Source: Rhizobium grahamii (lineage in GTDB: Bacteria; Pseudomonadota; Alphaproteobacteria; Rhizobiales; Rhizobiaceae). Taken from it: a stretch of 64,000 nt of DNA. How positions within the stretch are numbered: the stretch's first letter is position 1; every line of letters begins with the position of its first letter. The notes below the pieces were generated by a model. That model did not search any database. It had not been told where the DNA came from and saw only the letters and a program-made list of their open reading frames with translations. The translations under genes were made by a program, and so were the position numbers. This document shows positions 33,690-43,187 of the stretch, one piece after another. The DNA lies in contig NZ_CP043499.1 of assembly GCF_009498215.1 (NCBI RefSeq), positions 1,116,001 through 1,180,000 of the forward strand, written 5' to 3'.

Positions 33690-34313
33690 CTAGTTATCGA
33701 GAATGGCAGCGATCTTGACCAGATCAGCGACGGACGAAACGCGCATCTTGCGCATCATGTGACCTCGATGAAGCTTCACTGTGGCCTCCGCGAGCTGAAC
33801 TTCGGCGGCGATTTGCTTGTTCAGCTTGCCGGCTACCACCATTGCCATTATCTGCCGCTCACGCTCGGTGAGTTTGGAGTATCTCAGGCGCAGGGAAGCC
33901 GATTGATTTGCCTCTTCCCTCCGCGCGTTATCACTCGCCAGCGCACGGTTGACCGCTTCCAGCAGGTCCTGCTCGCGAACCGGTTTGGTGAGGACATCGA
34001 TGGCACCGGCTTTCATGGCGCGGACCGCCATCGCCACATCGACATGGGCGCTGATCAGCACCACTGATCGCGGATGCCGACTTTTCGCGAGTGCCTCCTG
34101 GAACTCCAGGCCGCTCTGGCCCGGCAGGCGAATGTCGAGAACGATACAGCCTGCACGATCGGGGTCGTCCGCGGCAAGAAACTCGCTCACGGAACCATGG
34201 GTCTCGGCAGTCAGTCCCACGGATTCGAACAGCCCCTTCAAAGCATCGCGCACACTTTGATCGTCATCGATGACAATGACGGTTGGCTGTCCTCTTTTGC
34301 GATCATCGATCAT
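33690..34313 (-). CDS. FixJ/NarL-type response regulator
   Basis: Two-component response regulator of 207 residues. The receiver domain (about 10-122) has the acidic pair in VIVIDDDQS, the phospho-acceptor Asp60 in GCIVLDIRLPG, the conserved SAH segment and Lys in VLTKPV. The output domain is a LuxR/FixJ helix-turn-helix (about 140-205): LTERERQIMAMVVAGKLNKQ and AEATVKLHRGHMMRKM. The frame is open much further upstream, but MIDDRKRGQPTVIVIDDD is the natural start at ATG 34311-34313. The 5' end overlaps the histidine kinase gene by 11 bp, so the two form a coupled pair. Confidence 0.92.
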   Translation of the reverse strand: MIDDRKRGQPTVIVIDDDQSVRDALKGLFESVGLTAETHGSVSEFLAADDPDRAGCIVLDIRLPGQSGLEFQEALAKSRHPRSVVLISAHVDVAMAVRAMKAGAIDVLTKPVREQDLLEAVNRALASDNARREEANQSASLRLRYSKLTERERQIMAMVVAGKLNKQIAAEVQLAEATVKLHRGHMMRKMRVSSVADLVKIAAILDN

Positions 34314-36213
34314 AGTCTGGTCGGCCCTCCACCGTTGGCAAAATGAACGTGAACGCGCTGCCGACGTCGCTGCCTGAGGTCGAGATCCAGATCCGGCCGC
34401 CGTGGGCCTCGACGATTGAGCGACATATAGAAAGCCCCATTCCGATACCGTCGGTTTTCGTGCTGTAGAATGCTTCGAACACACGATCCACCTCGCCCGC
34501 GGGGACGCCGCGGCCGGTGTCCGACACGCTGACCGTTGCAAGACGTGGCTCATCTAAAGCGCAGCGGATATCGATCCGTCTCTCCCTTGAAGAAGCCGTC
34601 ATCGCCTCCGCGCTGTTCATCACAAGGTTCAGCACGACCTGCTGTATCTGCGTCCGGTCGCCAAGGACGGCGACAGGGACACCCGGCATGACCAGATTGA
34701 CCTCGATCGCACGTTTTCGAAGCTCCCCTCTCAGCAGGTCGAGAACGTCGCGCACCGCGGAATTCAGCTCTGTCCGCTCGATCTTTGCGGGGAGCTTTTG
34801 CGCCATCGCCTTGATACTGGCCACGATGTCTCCTGCGCGATGACCGTCCTTTACAATTCTTTCGGCCGCCAGCCGGGCCTGCTCCAGATCCGTGTTGCCG
34901 GGCTGCAGCCAGCGCAGGCAGGTGCCAGCGTTTGTGACAATCGCCATCAGCGGCTGGTTGACCTCATGGGCAATCGACACGGCGAGTTCGCCCGCCGCTG
35001 TCAATCGGGTGACATGAGCCAGTTCGCTCTGGCTTTGTCGCAACGATTCTTCCGCCCGTTTGCGATCCTCGATATCGACGACCACGCCATACCATCTGAT
35101 GACATTCCCATCGGGATCCATCAGCGGGTTCTGCCGGAGATTGAACCAACGATATTGGCCGTCGGCGCGTCGGATACGCGCATCGACAGGACGACCGCGC
35201 TTCGACCGCAATATCTCTTCCCAGGAAGTCCTCATCAGCTCGACGTCATCCGGGTGAAACATTCGATAGAAGCCAAACCCGACGATCTCGTCGAATGGCA
35301 GCCCGACGAAATCGATGAGGTTCTGGTTCCAATATTCCAGGGCGCCATCGGGCGTGCAGGACCAGGCCATGGCCGGTATCGTGTTGACGATGAGATTGAG
35401 CCTCCGCTCGCTCTCCCGCAGGGCCGCCTCGCCTTCTCGCAGCGCGTCTTCGGCCGATTGGAGGTCGTCGATGTCGATGTTGACGCCAAACCAGCGCTCC
35501 GTGCCATTGGCATCGATCAGCTTGCGGCCCGAAAAGTAAAACCACCGGTATTTTCCGTCCGCTCCGCGAATACGCCCTTTCAGGACCGTATGGTCGGAAT
35601 GGGCGAGATCCCGTTTCCAGATGTCCACCATGCCTGGAACATCATCCGGGTGATAGAGATCAAGAAAGCCCCATCCGAGGATCTTTTCAGCCGGGAGACC
35701 GGCATAATCCAACCAGCTTTGATTGACGAAATCGGCACTGCCGTCCGGGCGGGCCGACCAGACGAGCACCGGCAGGGAATTGATGATCAGGCTGAGGTTT
35801 TCTTCACTTGCGGCAAGTGCCGTCTTTGTCGCCTGCAAGGCGTCTTCGGCCTGCTTGCGGTCCTCGATATCCAGAACCACGCCATACCACCTTTCGACAT
35901 TGCCTTCGGCATCGAGCCGAGGCTTCTGTCGAAGCGTGCACCAGCGATATCGGCCATCCTCGCGCCGAATCCTGCCAACAACCTCTCGCGCGAGCCGTGA
36001 TGCCATTATGGCATGCCATTCCGAAGCGAGGCGCGCGGTGTCGTCGGGATGGAAGATCTGGTAAAAGCCCACGCCGGAAATTGTGTGTAGTGGTGCTCCG
36101 ATAAAATCGAGGAAGTGCTGGTTCGCAAAATCCAGCATTCCATCCGATGTCGCGGACCAAACCATCGCGGGTATCAGATCGATAATAGGATCGGCTTCTA
36201 GTCTTTTATCCAC
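34303..36213 (-). CDS. Soluble sensor histidine kinase with three PAS/PAC domains (FixL-like order)
   Basis: Cytoplasmic kinase of 636 residues with no membrane segment. Three consecutive PAS/PAC units cover roughly 8-125, 138-255 and 270-388; each begins with an IPAMVWS-type strand and ends with a WYGVVxDIEDRKxAE-type PAC motif. The HisKA domain has the phospho-accepting His in LAVSIAHEVNQPLMAIV. The HATPase domain shows NLVMNSAEAM, SDTGRGVPAGE and GIGMGLSICRSIVEAHGG. Start is GTG 36211-36213 with GGAG 6 bp ahead. It is transcribed with the FixJ-type regulator. The missing transmembrane part implies an internal signal such as redox state, gas or a metabolite. A haem-binding histidine cannot be claimed. 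Confidence 0.93.
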   Translation of the reverse strand: MDKRLEADPIIDLIPAMVWSATSDGMLDFANQHFLDFIGAPLHTISGVGFYQIFHPDDTARLASEWHAIMASRLAREVVGRIRREDGRYRWCTLRQKPRLDAEGNVERWYGVVLDIEDRKQAEDALQATKTALAASEENLSLIINSLPVLVWSARPDGSADFVNQSWLDYAGLPAEKILGWGFLDLYHPDDVPGMVDIWKRDLAHSDHTVLKGRIRGADGKYRWFYFSGRKLIDANGTERWFGVNIDIDDLQSAEDALREGEAALRESERRLNLIVNTIPAMAWSCTPDGALEYWNQNLIDFVGLPFDEIVGFGFYRMFHPDDVELMRTSWEEILRSKRGRPVDARIRRADGQYRWFNLRQNPLMDPDGNVIRWYGVVVDIEDRKRAEESLRQSQSELAHVTRLTAAGELAVSIAHEVNQPLMAIVTNAGTCLRWLQPGNTDLEQARLAAERIVKDGHRAGDIVASIKAMAQKLPAKIERTELNSAVRDVLDLLRGELRKRAIEVNLVMPGVPVAVLGDRTQIQQVVLNLVMNSAEAMTASSRERRIDIRCALDEPRLATVSVSDTGRGVPAGEVDRVFEAFYSTKTDGIGMGLSICRSIVEAHGGRIWISTSGSDVGSAFTFILPTVEGRPDYDR

Positions 36214-36627
36214 ACGACGCTCCGCGCAAAGTTTGCGACACCCAGCCCGCCGATGTCTTAATTGAAATTCTTACGGGTTTTCTGTGAGTTACGTAAGAAC
36301 TAATCGATAGACGAAGGTCTATGGCTACAATGCCATGGTCTAGTTGCCTCGGACCTAGATCGCAATTGAGAGCCGTCATGATCCGACCTAAACCTTAGGC
36401 ATCGACCCACTCGATAAACCCCGATCGGCGTAGGGCCTTTACCGCTCATACCGAAAGAACGTGCATCGAAAATGATCGCACTGCGGTCGCGGAGATACGA
36501 GGCAGCACTGCCCTCGCCGGAGGATGCGGTGGCCGCTTTTGTCGCGGCGATGGCAACTCCGCTTGCATGAGCAGGCGTTCACATTTGAAGCAACCGTCCG
36601 TTCCATCTTTTGAAATGGGAGACCATT
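36214..36627. other. Divergent promoter region, no gene
   Basis: About 410 bp between the leftward kinase operon and the rightward hydrolase. It contains GTTACGTAAG near 36288 and AT-rich stretches around 36250-36310 suited to promoters. I see no convincing ORF or RNA. Confidence 0.4.
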
Positions 36628-37602
36628 ATGCGTAGTTTGATTTTATGCCTGATGCTGGCAACCGCCACCATGACCACCGCAACAGCGGTCAGTGCTGCTC
36701 CCGCAACAGCCACGGCGGACACTCGCAAAGCCCCGGTTCCGGTGCACTACAGAACCGCCAATATCGAAGGTATCGACATCTTCTACCGGGAAGCCGGCCC
36801 CGCCGACGCTCCGGTCGTTCTCCTTCTGCACGGTTTTCCGACATCCTCACACATGTTCCGCAACCTGATCCCGCTGCTTGCGGATCGCTACCATGTCATC
36901 GCACCGGACTACCCGGGTTACGGTCAGAGCGCCGCTCCCGATCATGAGAAGTTTGCTTACACGTTTGCCGGGACCACCAATATCGTCGACAAATTGTTGG
37001 ATCACCTGGCGGTCAAAAGCTATGCGATGTACGTGATGGACTATGGTGCGCCGGTGGGCTACCGCCTGGCGCTGAAACACCCCGAGCGGGTCAGCGGACT
37101 GATCATTCAAAACGGCAATGCCTATGATGAAGGGCTGAAGGAGTTCTGGGATCCGATCAAGACCTACTGGTCCGACGGATCGACCAAGAGTCGCGAGGCT
37201 CTCAATGGTCTGGTCACGCTGGAAACGACGAAGTTCCAATATACCGACGGCATGGAAGACGTGTCGCGCATCAGCCCGGACAATTGGGTTCACGACCAGG
37301 CTCTGCTGGACCGGCCGGGCAACCGCGATATTCAGCTCGATATGCTGTACGACTACCGCACGAACCTGCCGCTCTATCCCGACTTCCAGAATTTCTTTCG
37401 CGAGCGTAAGCCACCCACGCTGATCATCTGGGGCAAGAACGATTACATCTTCCCTGAGGCCGGCGCTCATCCCTATCTCAGGGACCTTCCGAATGCCGAG
37501 GTCCACATCCTGAACTCCGGTCATTTCCTGCTCGAGGAGAAACTGGACGTCGCCGCACCGCTTATCAACGACTTCCTGGATCGCAACATCGCAAGCAAGT
37601 GA
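36628..37602 (+). CDS. Exported alpha/beta hydrolase, epoxide hydrolase/haloalkane dehalogenase-like
   Basis: Alpha/beta hydrolase of 324 residues with a signal peptide (1-24, ending AVSAAPA), so it probably works in the periplasm. The oxyanion-hole region is LLLHGFPTSSHMFRNLIPLL. The nucleophile elbow reads YVMDYGAPVGYRLAL, an aspartate as in epoxide hydrolases and haloalkane dehalogenases, not the serine of esterases. The catalytic histidine is in LNSGHFLLEEK. ATG 36628-36630 has GGGAG ahead. The next gene, a split-barrel flavoprotein, starts 98 bp downstream. Most relatives are cytoplasmic, so an exported form is mildly unusual. The substrate is unknown. Confidence 0.87.
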   Translation: MRSLILCLMLATATMTTATAVSAAPATATADTRKAPVPVHYRTANIEGIDIFYREAGPADAPVVLLLHGFPTSSHMFRNLIPLLADRYHVIAPDYPGYGQSAAPDHEKFAYTFAGTTNIVDKLLDHLAVKSYAMYVMDYGAPVGYRLALKHPERVSGLIIQNGNAYDEGLKEFWDPIKTYWSDGSTKSREALNGLVTLETTKFQYTDGMEDVSRISPDNWVHDQALLDRPGNRDIQLDMLYDYRTNLPLYPDFQNFFRERKPPTLIIWGKNDYIFPEAGAHPYLRDLPNAEVHILNSGHFLLEEKLDVAAPLINDFLDRNIASK

Positions 37603-37700
37603 CGGCAGTGACATCATGGTTGAAGGTGCGGTCGATGCTTTCGCGAGCTAAGATCGCACCGTCGCCCAGAAGGGCACGCGCTCGAAGTCCGGAGATCCCC

Positions 37701-38324
37701 ATGCCGTATCATTTTTTGGAAGTTGCAATCACTCCGAATGTGCGGCTGGCGCAGGCCGAGATGGGCGCCGATCAGATCTGGTTAGGCGACCATCATCGCG
37801 AGTCGGACAGCTTCACCGAGAACGAGCTTGCCTTCATCGCCGCGCGCGACAGCTTTTATATCGCATCCGTCTCGGAAACCGGCTGGCCCTACGTGCAGCA
37901 TCGCGGCGGGCCACCGGGCTTCCTCAAGGTGATCGACAGCAAGACGCTGGCATTCGCGGACTACCGGGGCAACCGCCAATATATCAGCACCGGAAACTTC
38001 GCCGCGAACGACCGGGCCTGCCTCTTTCTGGTCGACTACCCACGGCGGGCGCGCCTCAAGATCTACATGCGGGTCGAGAAACTGACACTCGACATCGACC
38101 CCGCGCTGACCAGTCTCGTTTTCGACGCCGGGTACCGGGCGAAGGCGGAGCGCATTTTCCGGCTCCGGCTGGAAGCCTTCGATTGGAACTGCCCCCAGCA
38201 TATCACCCCGCGATACACCGAGCGCGAGGTCGAGCAGGCGGTCACGCCATTGCGTGAACGCCTGGCCAAACTGGAAGCCGAAAATCTGGCGTTGCGCAGC
38301 CGCCTCGAAGCGATTGGAGAATAG
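37701..38324 (+). CDS. Pyridoxamine 5'-phosphate oxidase-related FMN-binding protein
   Basis: Split-barrel flavin protein of 207 residues. ENELAFIAARDSFYIASVSE then GWPYVQHRGGPPGFLKVID is the FMN-binding N-terminal barrel, and FADYRGNRQYISTGNFAAND is the conserved family segment. The last 30 residues (EQAVTPLRERLAKLEAENLA) form a predicted coiled coil, so it may dimerise through it. GGAGAT precedes ATG 37701. It follows the exported hydrolase in the same direction. The exact reaction is unknown; members of this family often reduce or protect against reactive compounds. Confidence 0.83.
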   Translation: MPYHFLEVAITPNVRLAQAEMGADQIWLGDHHRESDSFTENELAFIAARDSFYIASVSETGWPYVQHRGGPPGFLKVIDSKTLAFADYRGNRQYISTGNFAANDRACLFLVDYPRRARLKIYMRVEKLTLDIDPALTSLVFDAGYRAKAERIFRLRLEAFDWNCPQHITPRYTEREVEQAVTPLRERLAKLEAENLALRSRLEAIGE

Positions 38325-38326
38325 AC

Positions 38327-38416
38327 ATGGACAACACAAGACCACCTCTTCCACCTTTCTCCTTCGCATCGGCAACGGACTCGGCGACCTTGGCCTCTGG
38401 GAGAGGCGACAAATGA
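38327..38416 (+). pseudogene. Remnant: N-terminus of a DUF1348 (NTF2/SnoaL-like) protein
   Basis: Starting 3 bp after the flavin protein stop, an ORF of 29 codons begins MDNTRPPLPPFSFASAT. From memory this is the conserved N-terminus of DUF1348 proteins, which run about 150 residues. After about 17 residues the similarity ends and a stop follows at 38414-38416. It appears to be a gene cut by a rearrangement whose other edge is near the chimeric gene at 38792. The rest of the interval to 38791 has open frames but nothing I recognise. Confidence 0.5.
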
Positions 38417-38791
38417 CACATCCGACGGATCACCGCGTGGACGCCGACAGCATCGACGCCTTTTATCGGCCAGCCGACTGGTGGATGAGCAGCAAAGTCG
38501 TCCGCCGCTATCCACCGCTGAATACGGACGCCTTTCCGCCAAGCGCTCTTGGTTGGATGCGCCCCGACATCGCCTGCCGATCCCGATCGAAACCCGGGAC
38601 CGGCCGAACATCGCGCACAGTCCAAATTGGTGATAGAAAGGTGAAGCCGACAGGCTTGCGGTTTGTGCCCTCGACGGATGAAGAGAGGAAAATTCCGCGG
38701 CACGTCGAAGGTGGCAAAGCTCGGCCCGCGTTGTTCTCGAGGGAGGCAGCAGGACGCGCCGAAACACCCAATACCGGAGCCACTGGCGGAC

Positions 38792-39547
38792 ATGGAACGG
38801 TCCAGTAGATTGGATGGTAAGACGTATTGTTTTGGCGATTTTCGGTTCATCCCAGCACAGCAACTGCTGATGCTGGGCGACTCTCCCGTGCGGACGGGAG
38901 CGCGAGCTCTCGACCTGTTGCACATACTTCTCATTCACGCGGGAGAAGTCGTCAGCAAAGAACAGTTGATGACGTTCGCCTGGCCGGACACTTTCGTTCA
39001 TGAAAGCAACCTCAAGGTCAACATTGCTGCCCTGCGCCGTGTCATTACGCGGACGACATCAGGAGTATCGTGTATCGCCACCGTCAGCGGCCGCGGTTAC
39101 CGTTTCGTCTCGCCGCTACGCGTTTATGGCGGCGAAGGTTTCGGCTGTCGTCCCTCTGCTGAAGCGATTTCCGGGCTGCACATTCTCGCTTCCGCCCCAC
39201 TGACATTCTACAGAATGCGGAAGTCGAGCCTGTCCTTCGATGTCGATCGCTTCGTGAAGCAAATCGACGCGGCACTGGACATCATTCAGTCCTCCATGCG
39301 GGAAGTTCCCCCTGGCCTGATTTCACGCGCCCGGGCGGAACACTACAGAATTGCTGCCAGGAAGGCCGCTCTTGCCGGCATGACTGACAAGGCGCGTGAT
39401 CTTCTGAAACGGGTATTCCGGCTGCGACCGGCAATCTTCCTGACGGATCGCCGCGCGATGGCGACGTTGGCCTCGCTTTTCGTCCCCGAACGAGGACTTC
39501 GCACGGTGGAACACGTCGTCGCTTCGTTCCGCGCAAGGGGAACCTGA
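38792..39547 (+). CDS. Chimeric gene: winged-helix DNA-binding domain fused in frame to a glycosyltransferase family 2 tail
   Basis: The frame encodes 251 residues made of two unrelated parts. Residues 1 to about 110 are an OmpR/CadC-type winged helix (YCFGDFRFIPAQQLLMLGDS, VVSKEQLMTFAWPDTFVHES, SGRGYRFVSPLRV). From about residue 133 the sequence is SAPLTFYRMRKSSLSFDVDR followed by helical repeats, RARAEHYRIAARKAALAG and RLRPAIFLTDRRAMATLASL, as at the end of GT2 enzymes. The junction coincides with a 26-base exact copy of the GT2 gene at the right edge of the window, in the same reading frame. The winged-helix part has lost its usual C-terminal effector domains. It may still bind DNA. ATG 38792 is preceded by GGCGGA; the frame is open from 38663. 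Confidence 0.75.
   Translation: MERSSRLDGKTYCFGDFRFIPAQQLLMLGDSPVRTGARALDLLHILLIHAGEVVSKEQLMTFAWPDTFVHESNLKVNIAALRRVITRTTSGVSCIATVSGRGYRFVSPLRVYGGEGFGCRPSAEAISGLHILASAPLTFYRMRKSSLSFDVDRFVKQIDAALDIIQSSMREVPPGLISRARAEHYRIAARKAALAGMTDKARDLLKRVFRLRPAIFLTDRRAMATLASLFVPERGLRTVEHVVASFRARGT
39190..39215 (+). repeat. 26-bp direct repeat, copy 1 (GT2 sequence inside the chimeric gene)
   Basis: Identical base for base to 63975-64000, same strand and same codon phase (reads SAPLTFYR). Bases to the left differ completely, which marks the recombination breakpoint at 39190. The match presumably continues to the right, but the second copy is cut by the window end. Confidence 0.9.
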
Positions 39548-39661
39548 GCTGCGACGAGAGCGCGCCATAGTCTGAAAGGGTAGACAGGAAGATCGGAGGT
39601 CCTCTTCTGAGGTTGCCCTTCGCTGAGCTCTAATCAGTCGTACAGGTAGTACCTGCGCCAG

Positions 39662-39970
39662 TCAGCACGGGGCGACCTTGCTGCCAATGACGCAATCGAA
39701 TGCTGTCACGTCGAGCACGCCGCCGCTGGTCGAGCAACGGTACTTGAGCCGACACCACTCTCCCTTGCTTCGAAACACTGCTCCCGGTGCCTTGATGAAA
39801 TTGGGCTCCACCACCGGATCATGAAAGGTGTAGGCGATTATCTTGTCGGGGTTAAACCGCTTCTCTCGCGATGCGATCTGCGCCATCGCTTCCATATCGC
39901 ATCGCTTTCCCTGTCGTTCGTCTGCGGTGAGTTGATTGAGCTGCCGCACTTCTTTTGAGTCTAGCTCCGC
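39662..39970 (-). pseudogene. DUF930-domain protein, 5'-truncated
   Basis: The frame encodes about 102 residues: LNQLTADERQGKRCDMEAMA, KFNP-like FNPDKIIAYTFHD, APGAVFRSKGEWCRLKYRC and VTAFDCVIGSKVAPC. The Cys/Asp-Glu-Ala-Met start, the AYTFHDP strand and the FRSKGEWCRLKYRC core match the conserved part of DUF930, a rhizobial family of unknown function. Family members have an N-terminal signal or membrane part, but here a stop codon lies just before residue AELDSKEVRQL. The only possible start is a GTG at 39947-39949 without a ribosome binding site. It is probably a broken gene near the rearrangement. Confidence 0.55.
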
Positions 39971-40177
39971 CTAGCCTCGCTCGAGTGATAGGTCGCGATG
40001 TCGGCGACCAGCTACGAGGATAAGTGGCTCACGATTGGTCTCGACTGAAACGCGAGAACTGTTGCCACCCGTGCGCACGAACATGAGTGGCAACTGGTTC
40101 GTTCGTATTCAGCGCCTAGAATTCGAGCAAGTGGACTGGAAACGGCGGACTCTCGTGCGCCGTCCCCGCCCTCTCGA

Positions 40178-41167
40178 CTATTTCTGGATGCAGGTGTCGA
40201 CGGTATCCTTCGTGCACTCGTCGAGCCCGGTGAAAACGGGGTCTTCGACGGGCTTGCCCGCAATCAGATCCATCATCACCGATGGCGCCTTGTAGCCCAT
40301 TTCGAACGGCCGCTGACCGACAAGCGCAGTCACTAGCCCCTCTTTGGCGATCGCGACTTCATCGCCGATCGTGTCGGCAGCACCGATCACGAACTCGTTC
40401 TTGGCGATCTTGTCGGCCATCGGCTTGAAGAGATCGCGATAGGGCTGCGGCGCGCCAAACAGCGGCCAACCGCCCATAATGCCGAAAGCATCGAGATCCT
40501 TGTTGGCCGCGAGAATGTCAGTCATCGCCTGAACACCCTTGGCGCCGTCGTCATTGGTGAAGACCGGGCAACCGGCAACTTCCGTCCACCCGCCCTCGCC
40601 TCTAAGCTCCGTCAGGCCTTTCTGACCGGTCAGTGTGTCACGCATCCCTTGAGCACGACGCAAAATGTTGTCGGCGCCAGGGTTGCCCTCGATCGTGCAT
40701 ATCTTGCCGCCCTTCGGCTTCGCTTTCTTGATGTACTCGCCGATGCGCGCGCCCATCAGATAGTTGTCGGTGCCGAGATAGGTCTTGCGCAGTGCCGAGT
40801 CTTCTGCCGCAAGGTCGGCGTCGAGCGTCATGACAGGGACCTTCGGGCTTGCCGTCTTGAGCGTCTGAGCGATCAGCTTGGCATTCGAGGGAGAAATGGC
40901 GATCGCCGCCGTTTCCGCCTTGCCCAGCATGTCCTGAACGATTTGCGCTTCGCCGGCTTCATCGGAAGTGGATGCCGGCCCCGTGTAGAAGCACTCGAAT
41001 TCGGAGTCCGGGTTCTCCTTGTTCCACTTCTGGCAACCCTGGTTGATCGCCTCGAAGAACGGGTTGTCGAGACCTTTCACGACGATAACCAACTGTTTCT
41101 TGGCCGCCAGCGCTTGTCCGGCCGCCAGCGCCAGCACCGCGACGGTAAGCAATAATGCCTTCCTCAT
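40178..41167 (-). CDS. Sugar ABC transporter substrate-binding protein (ribose/fructose type)
   Basis: Periplasmic binding protein of 329 residues, Peripla_BP_4 type. The signal peptide MRKALLLTVAVLALAAGQAL is followed by AAKKQLVIVVKGLDNPFFEA, the usual first strand and sugar contact. Other landmarks are AIAISPSNAKLIAQTLKTAS, PVMTLDADLAAEDSALRKTY, GTDNYLMGARIGEYI and DAFGIMGGWPLFGAPQPY. GGGAGG precedes ATG 41165-41167. It lies on the opposite strand to its ATPase and permease genes (42411-44185), with an epimerase gene between. The ligand is a monosaccharide or similar polyol. Confidence 0.9.
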   Translation of the reverse strand: MRKALLLTVAVLALAAGQALAAKKQLVIVVKGLDNPFFEAINQGCQKWNKENPDSEFECFYTGPASTSDEAGEAQIVQDMLGKAETAAIAISPSNAKLIAQTLKTASPKVPVMTLDADLAAEDSALRKTYLGTDNYLMGARIGEYIKKAKPKGGKICTIEGNPGADNILRRAQGMRDTLTGQKGLTELRGEGGWTEVAGCPVFTNDDGAKGVQAMTDILAANKDLDAFGIMGGWPLFGAPQPYRDLFKPMADKIAKNEFVIGAADTIGDEVAIAKEGLVTALVGQRPFEMGYKAPSVMMDLIAGKPVEDPVFTGLDECTKDTVDTCIQK

Positions 41168-41214
41168 AGCTTCCTCCCATTGAAAAATGACGGGCGCCAT
41201 CGCCCGCCACATGA

Positions 41215-42195
41215 TCAACCCGGATACCAGACGATGCGAGGATCCTCCTCCGAACGCATATACCCCCAGGCCGAGTCGATTAGCATTTCCAGATCGTAGA
41301 CGGGCCGCCATCCAAGCAGGTACTTCGCCTTGCTGTTGTCCATCCAATTCGAATGGAACAGGCTAGGGATGTCGACCGACGCCAGGCCGCGTGTGCGCGC
41401 CAGGTAAGCGGCAACCTCGCCGTAGTCGACAGGGCGGTCCATGCAGATGTTGAACAACTGGCCCTCGGCCCGCGGATTGTCGAGCGCGGCCAGGATCGCG
41501 GAAACGAGGTCGTCGACGTGAACGAAATTGCGTTTGAGCGGTCTATCGTCGGCGTCACGCAACAAGGGAATCGTCTCATCCCGCGCATAGCGCGCCGCGT
41601 CCGCCTCCGTTACGAGCGTCTTCCAGTCCGGTCCGCCGAAGACATCGTTACCGAATGACAAGGTGAACCTGAAATCGTCCTTCTCCATGATCCAGGGTGC
41701 ACGCAGGCAGCAGCCATTGATGCCATACTGAATCTGAAACTGCTCCAGCATTACCTCTTCCAGCACCTTCGACAGCGCATAGCAGCCTGGATATGCCTGG
41801 TGAGGCGTCGCCTCAGTGATCGGCGCTTCATGACGATAGAAAAAGTGCCCGACCCCCGCATCGCCGCCGATGAGAATGAACTGTCGCGCAGTGGCGCTCG
41901 TCCTGAAGCCTTCGAGAAGCCAGAACAATCCCTTGACGGTGACGTCCATGACATCTTGAGGTATTTCCTTGCATGTCGCGAGATGCACGACATGCGTGAC
42001 GCCGGCAAGCGCCTTTGTCACCGCTTCGCGATCGCTGATCGAGCCGCGTGTGGCTTCGACACGCTCGGTTTCTGGGCACAAGCGATTATGACAAAGCGCG
42101 CGAATGCGCGCCTTCGAAAATCGCGGATCGTCGAGCAGCCTACCAATGAAGTGCTGCCCGACCTTGCCCGTTGCACCCGTGACAAGGATCAGCAT
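41215..42195 (-). CDS. NAD-dependent epimerase/dehydratase family protein
   Basis: Extended short-chain dehydrogenase of 326 residues. The NAD motif is LILVTGATGKVGQHFIGRLL at the N-terminus. Catalytic Tyr and Lys are in GCYALSKVLEEVM, with the preceding Ser/Thr region ILIGGDAGVGHFF less standard than usual. RNFVHVDDLVSAILAAL and YLLGWRPVYDLEMLID are typical of nucleotide-sugar or sugar epimerases and uronate dehydrogenases. ATG 42193-42195 has GGAGGAG ahead; an in-frame GTG at 42207 is less likely. It is transcribed with the binding protein 47 bp downstream, so it probably acts on the imported sugar. Confidence 0.86.
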   Translation of the reverse strand: MLILVTGATGKVGQHFIGRLLDDPRFSKARIRALCHNRLCPETERVEATRGSISDREAVTKALAGVTHVVHLATCKEIPQDVMDVTVKGLFWLLEGFRTSATARQFILIGGDAGVGHFFYRHEAPITEATPHQAYPGCYALSKVLEEVMLEQFQIQYGINGCCLRAPWIMEKDDFRFTLSFGNDVFGGPDWKTLVTEADAARYARDETIPLLRDADDRPLKRNFVHVDDLVSAILAALDNPRAEGQLFNICMDRPVDYGEVAAYLARTRGLASVDIPSLFHSNWMDNSKAKYLLGWRPVYDLEMLIDSAWGYMRSEEDPRIVWYPG

Positions 42196-42246
42196 GCTCT
42201 CCTCCACGAACAGCTAATATACAGACACTTTTGCGCGTCAACGAAA

Positions 42247-42257
42247 TTGTACTACAA
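42247..42257. promoter_or_regulatory. Dyad TTGTA-C-TACAA, candidate operator
   Basis: Perfect 5-bp arms around one central base lie about 50 bp upstream of the epimerase start and 154 bp upstream of the ATPase start. The site is in the AT-rich divergent promoter region of this sugar system. The shape suits a GntR-type regulator, but none is encoded within a few kb. Confidence 0.35.
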
Positions 42258-42410
42258 AACCAATAATTGCAGCACGCACACTAAATTAGCGACATCAGAT
42301 TGACGGTTTCACACGGTTCTGGGTAAATGTCGGAAGCGCTCGCGGGGAGGAAACTGGCGAGCGAAATAGCGGCTCGACGTGGGTCGCCGCTTTGGGAGGC
42401 TAGACGCCTG

Positions 42411-43151
<741 letters not shown>

Positions 43152-43187
43152 TCCAACCCCGGTACCAAACGTGAGCGAAGGTCGACC

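Noticed and set aside
40061..40094. Inverted repeat GTTGCCAC / GTGGCAAC downstream of the sugar-binding protein
   Set aside because: The 18-base loop and lack of a T-run make a terminator call unsafe.
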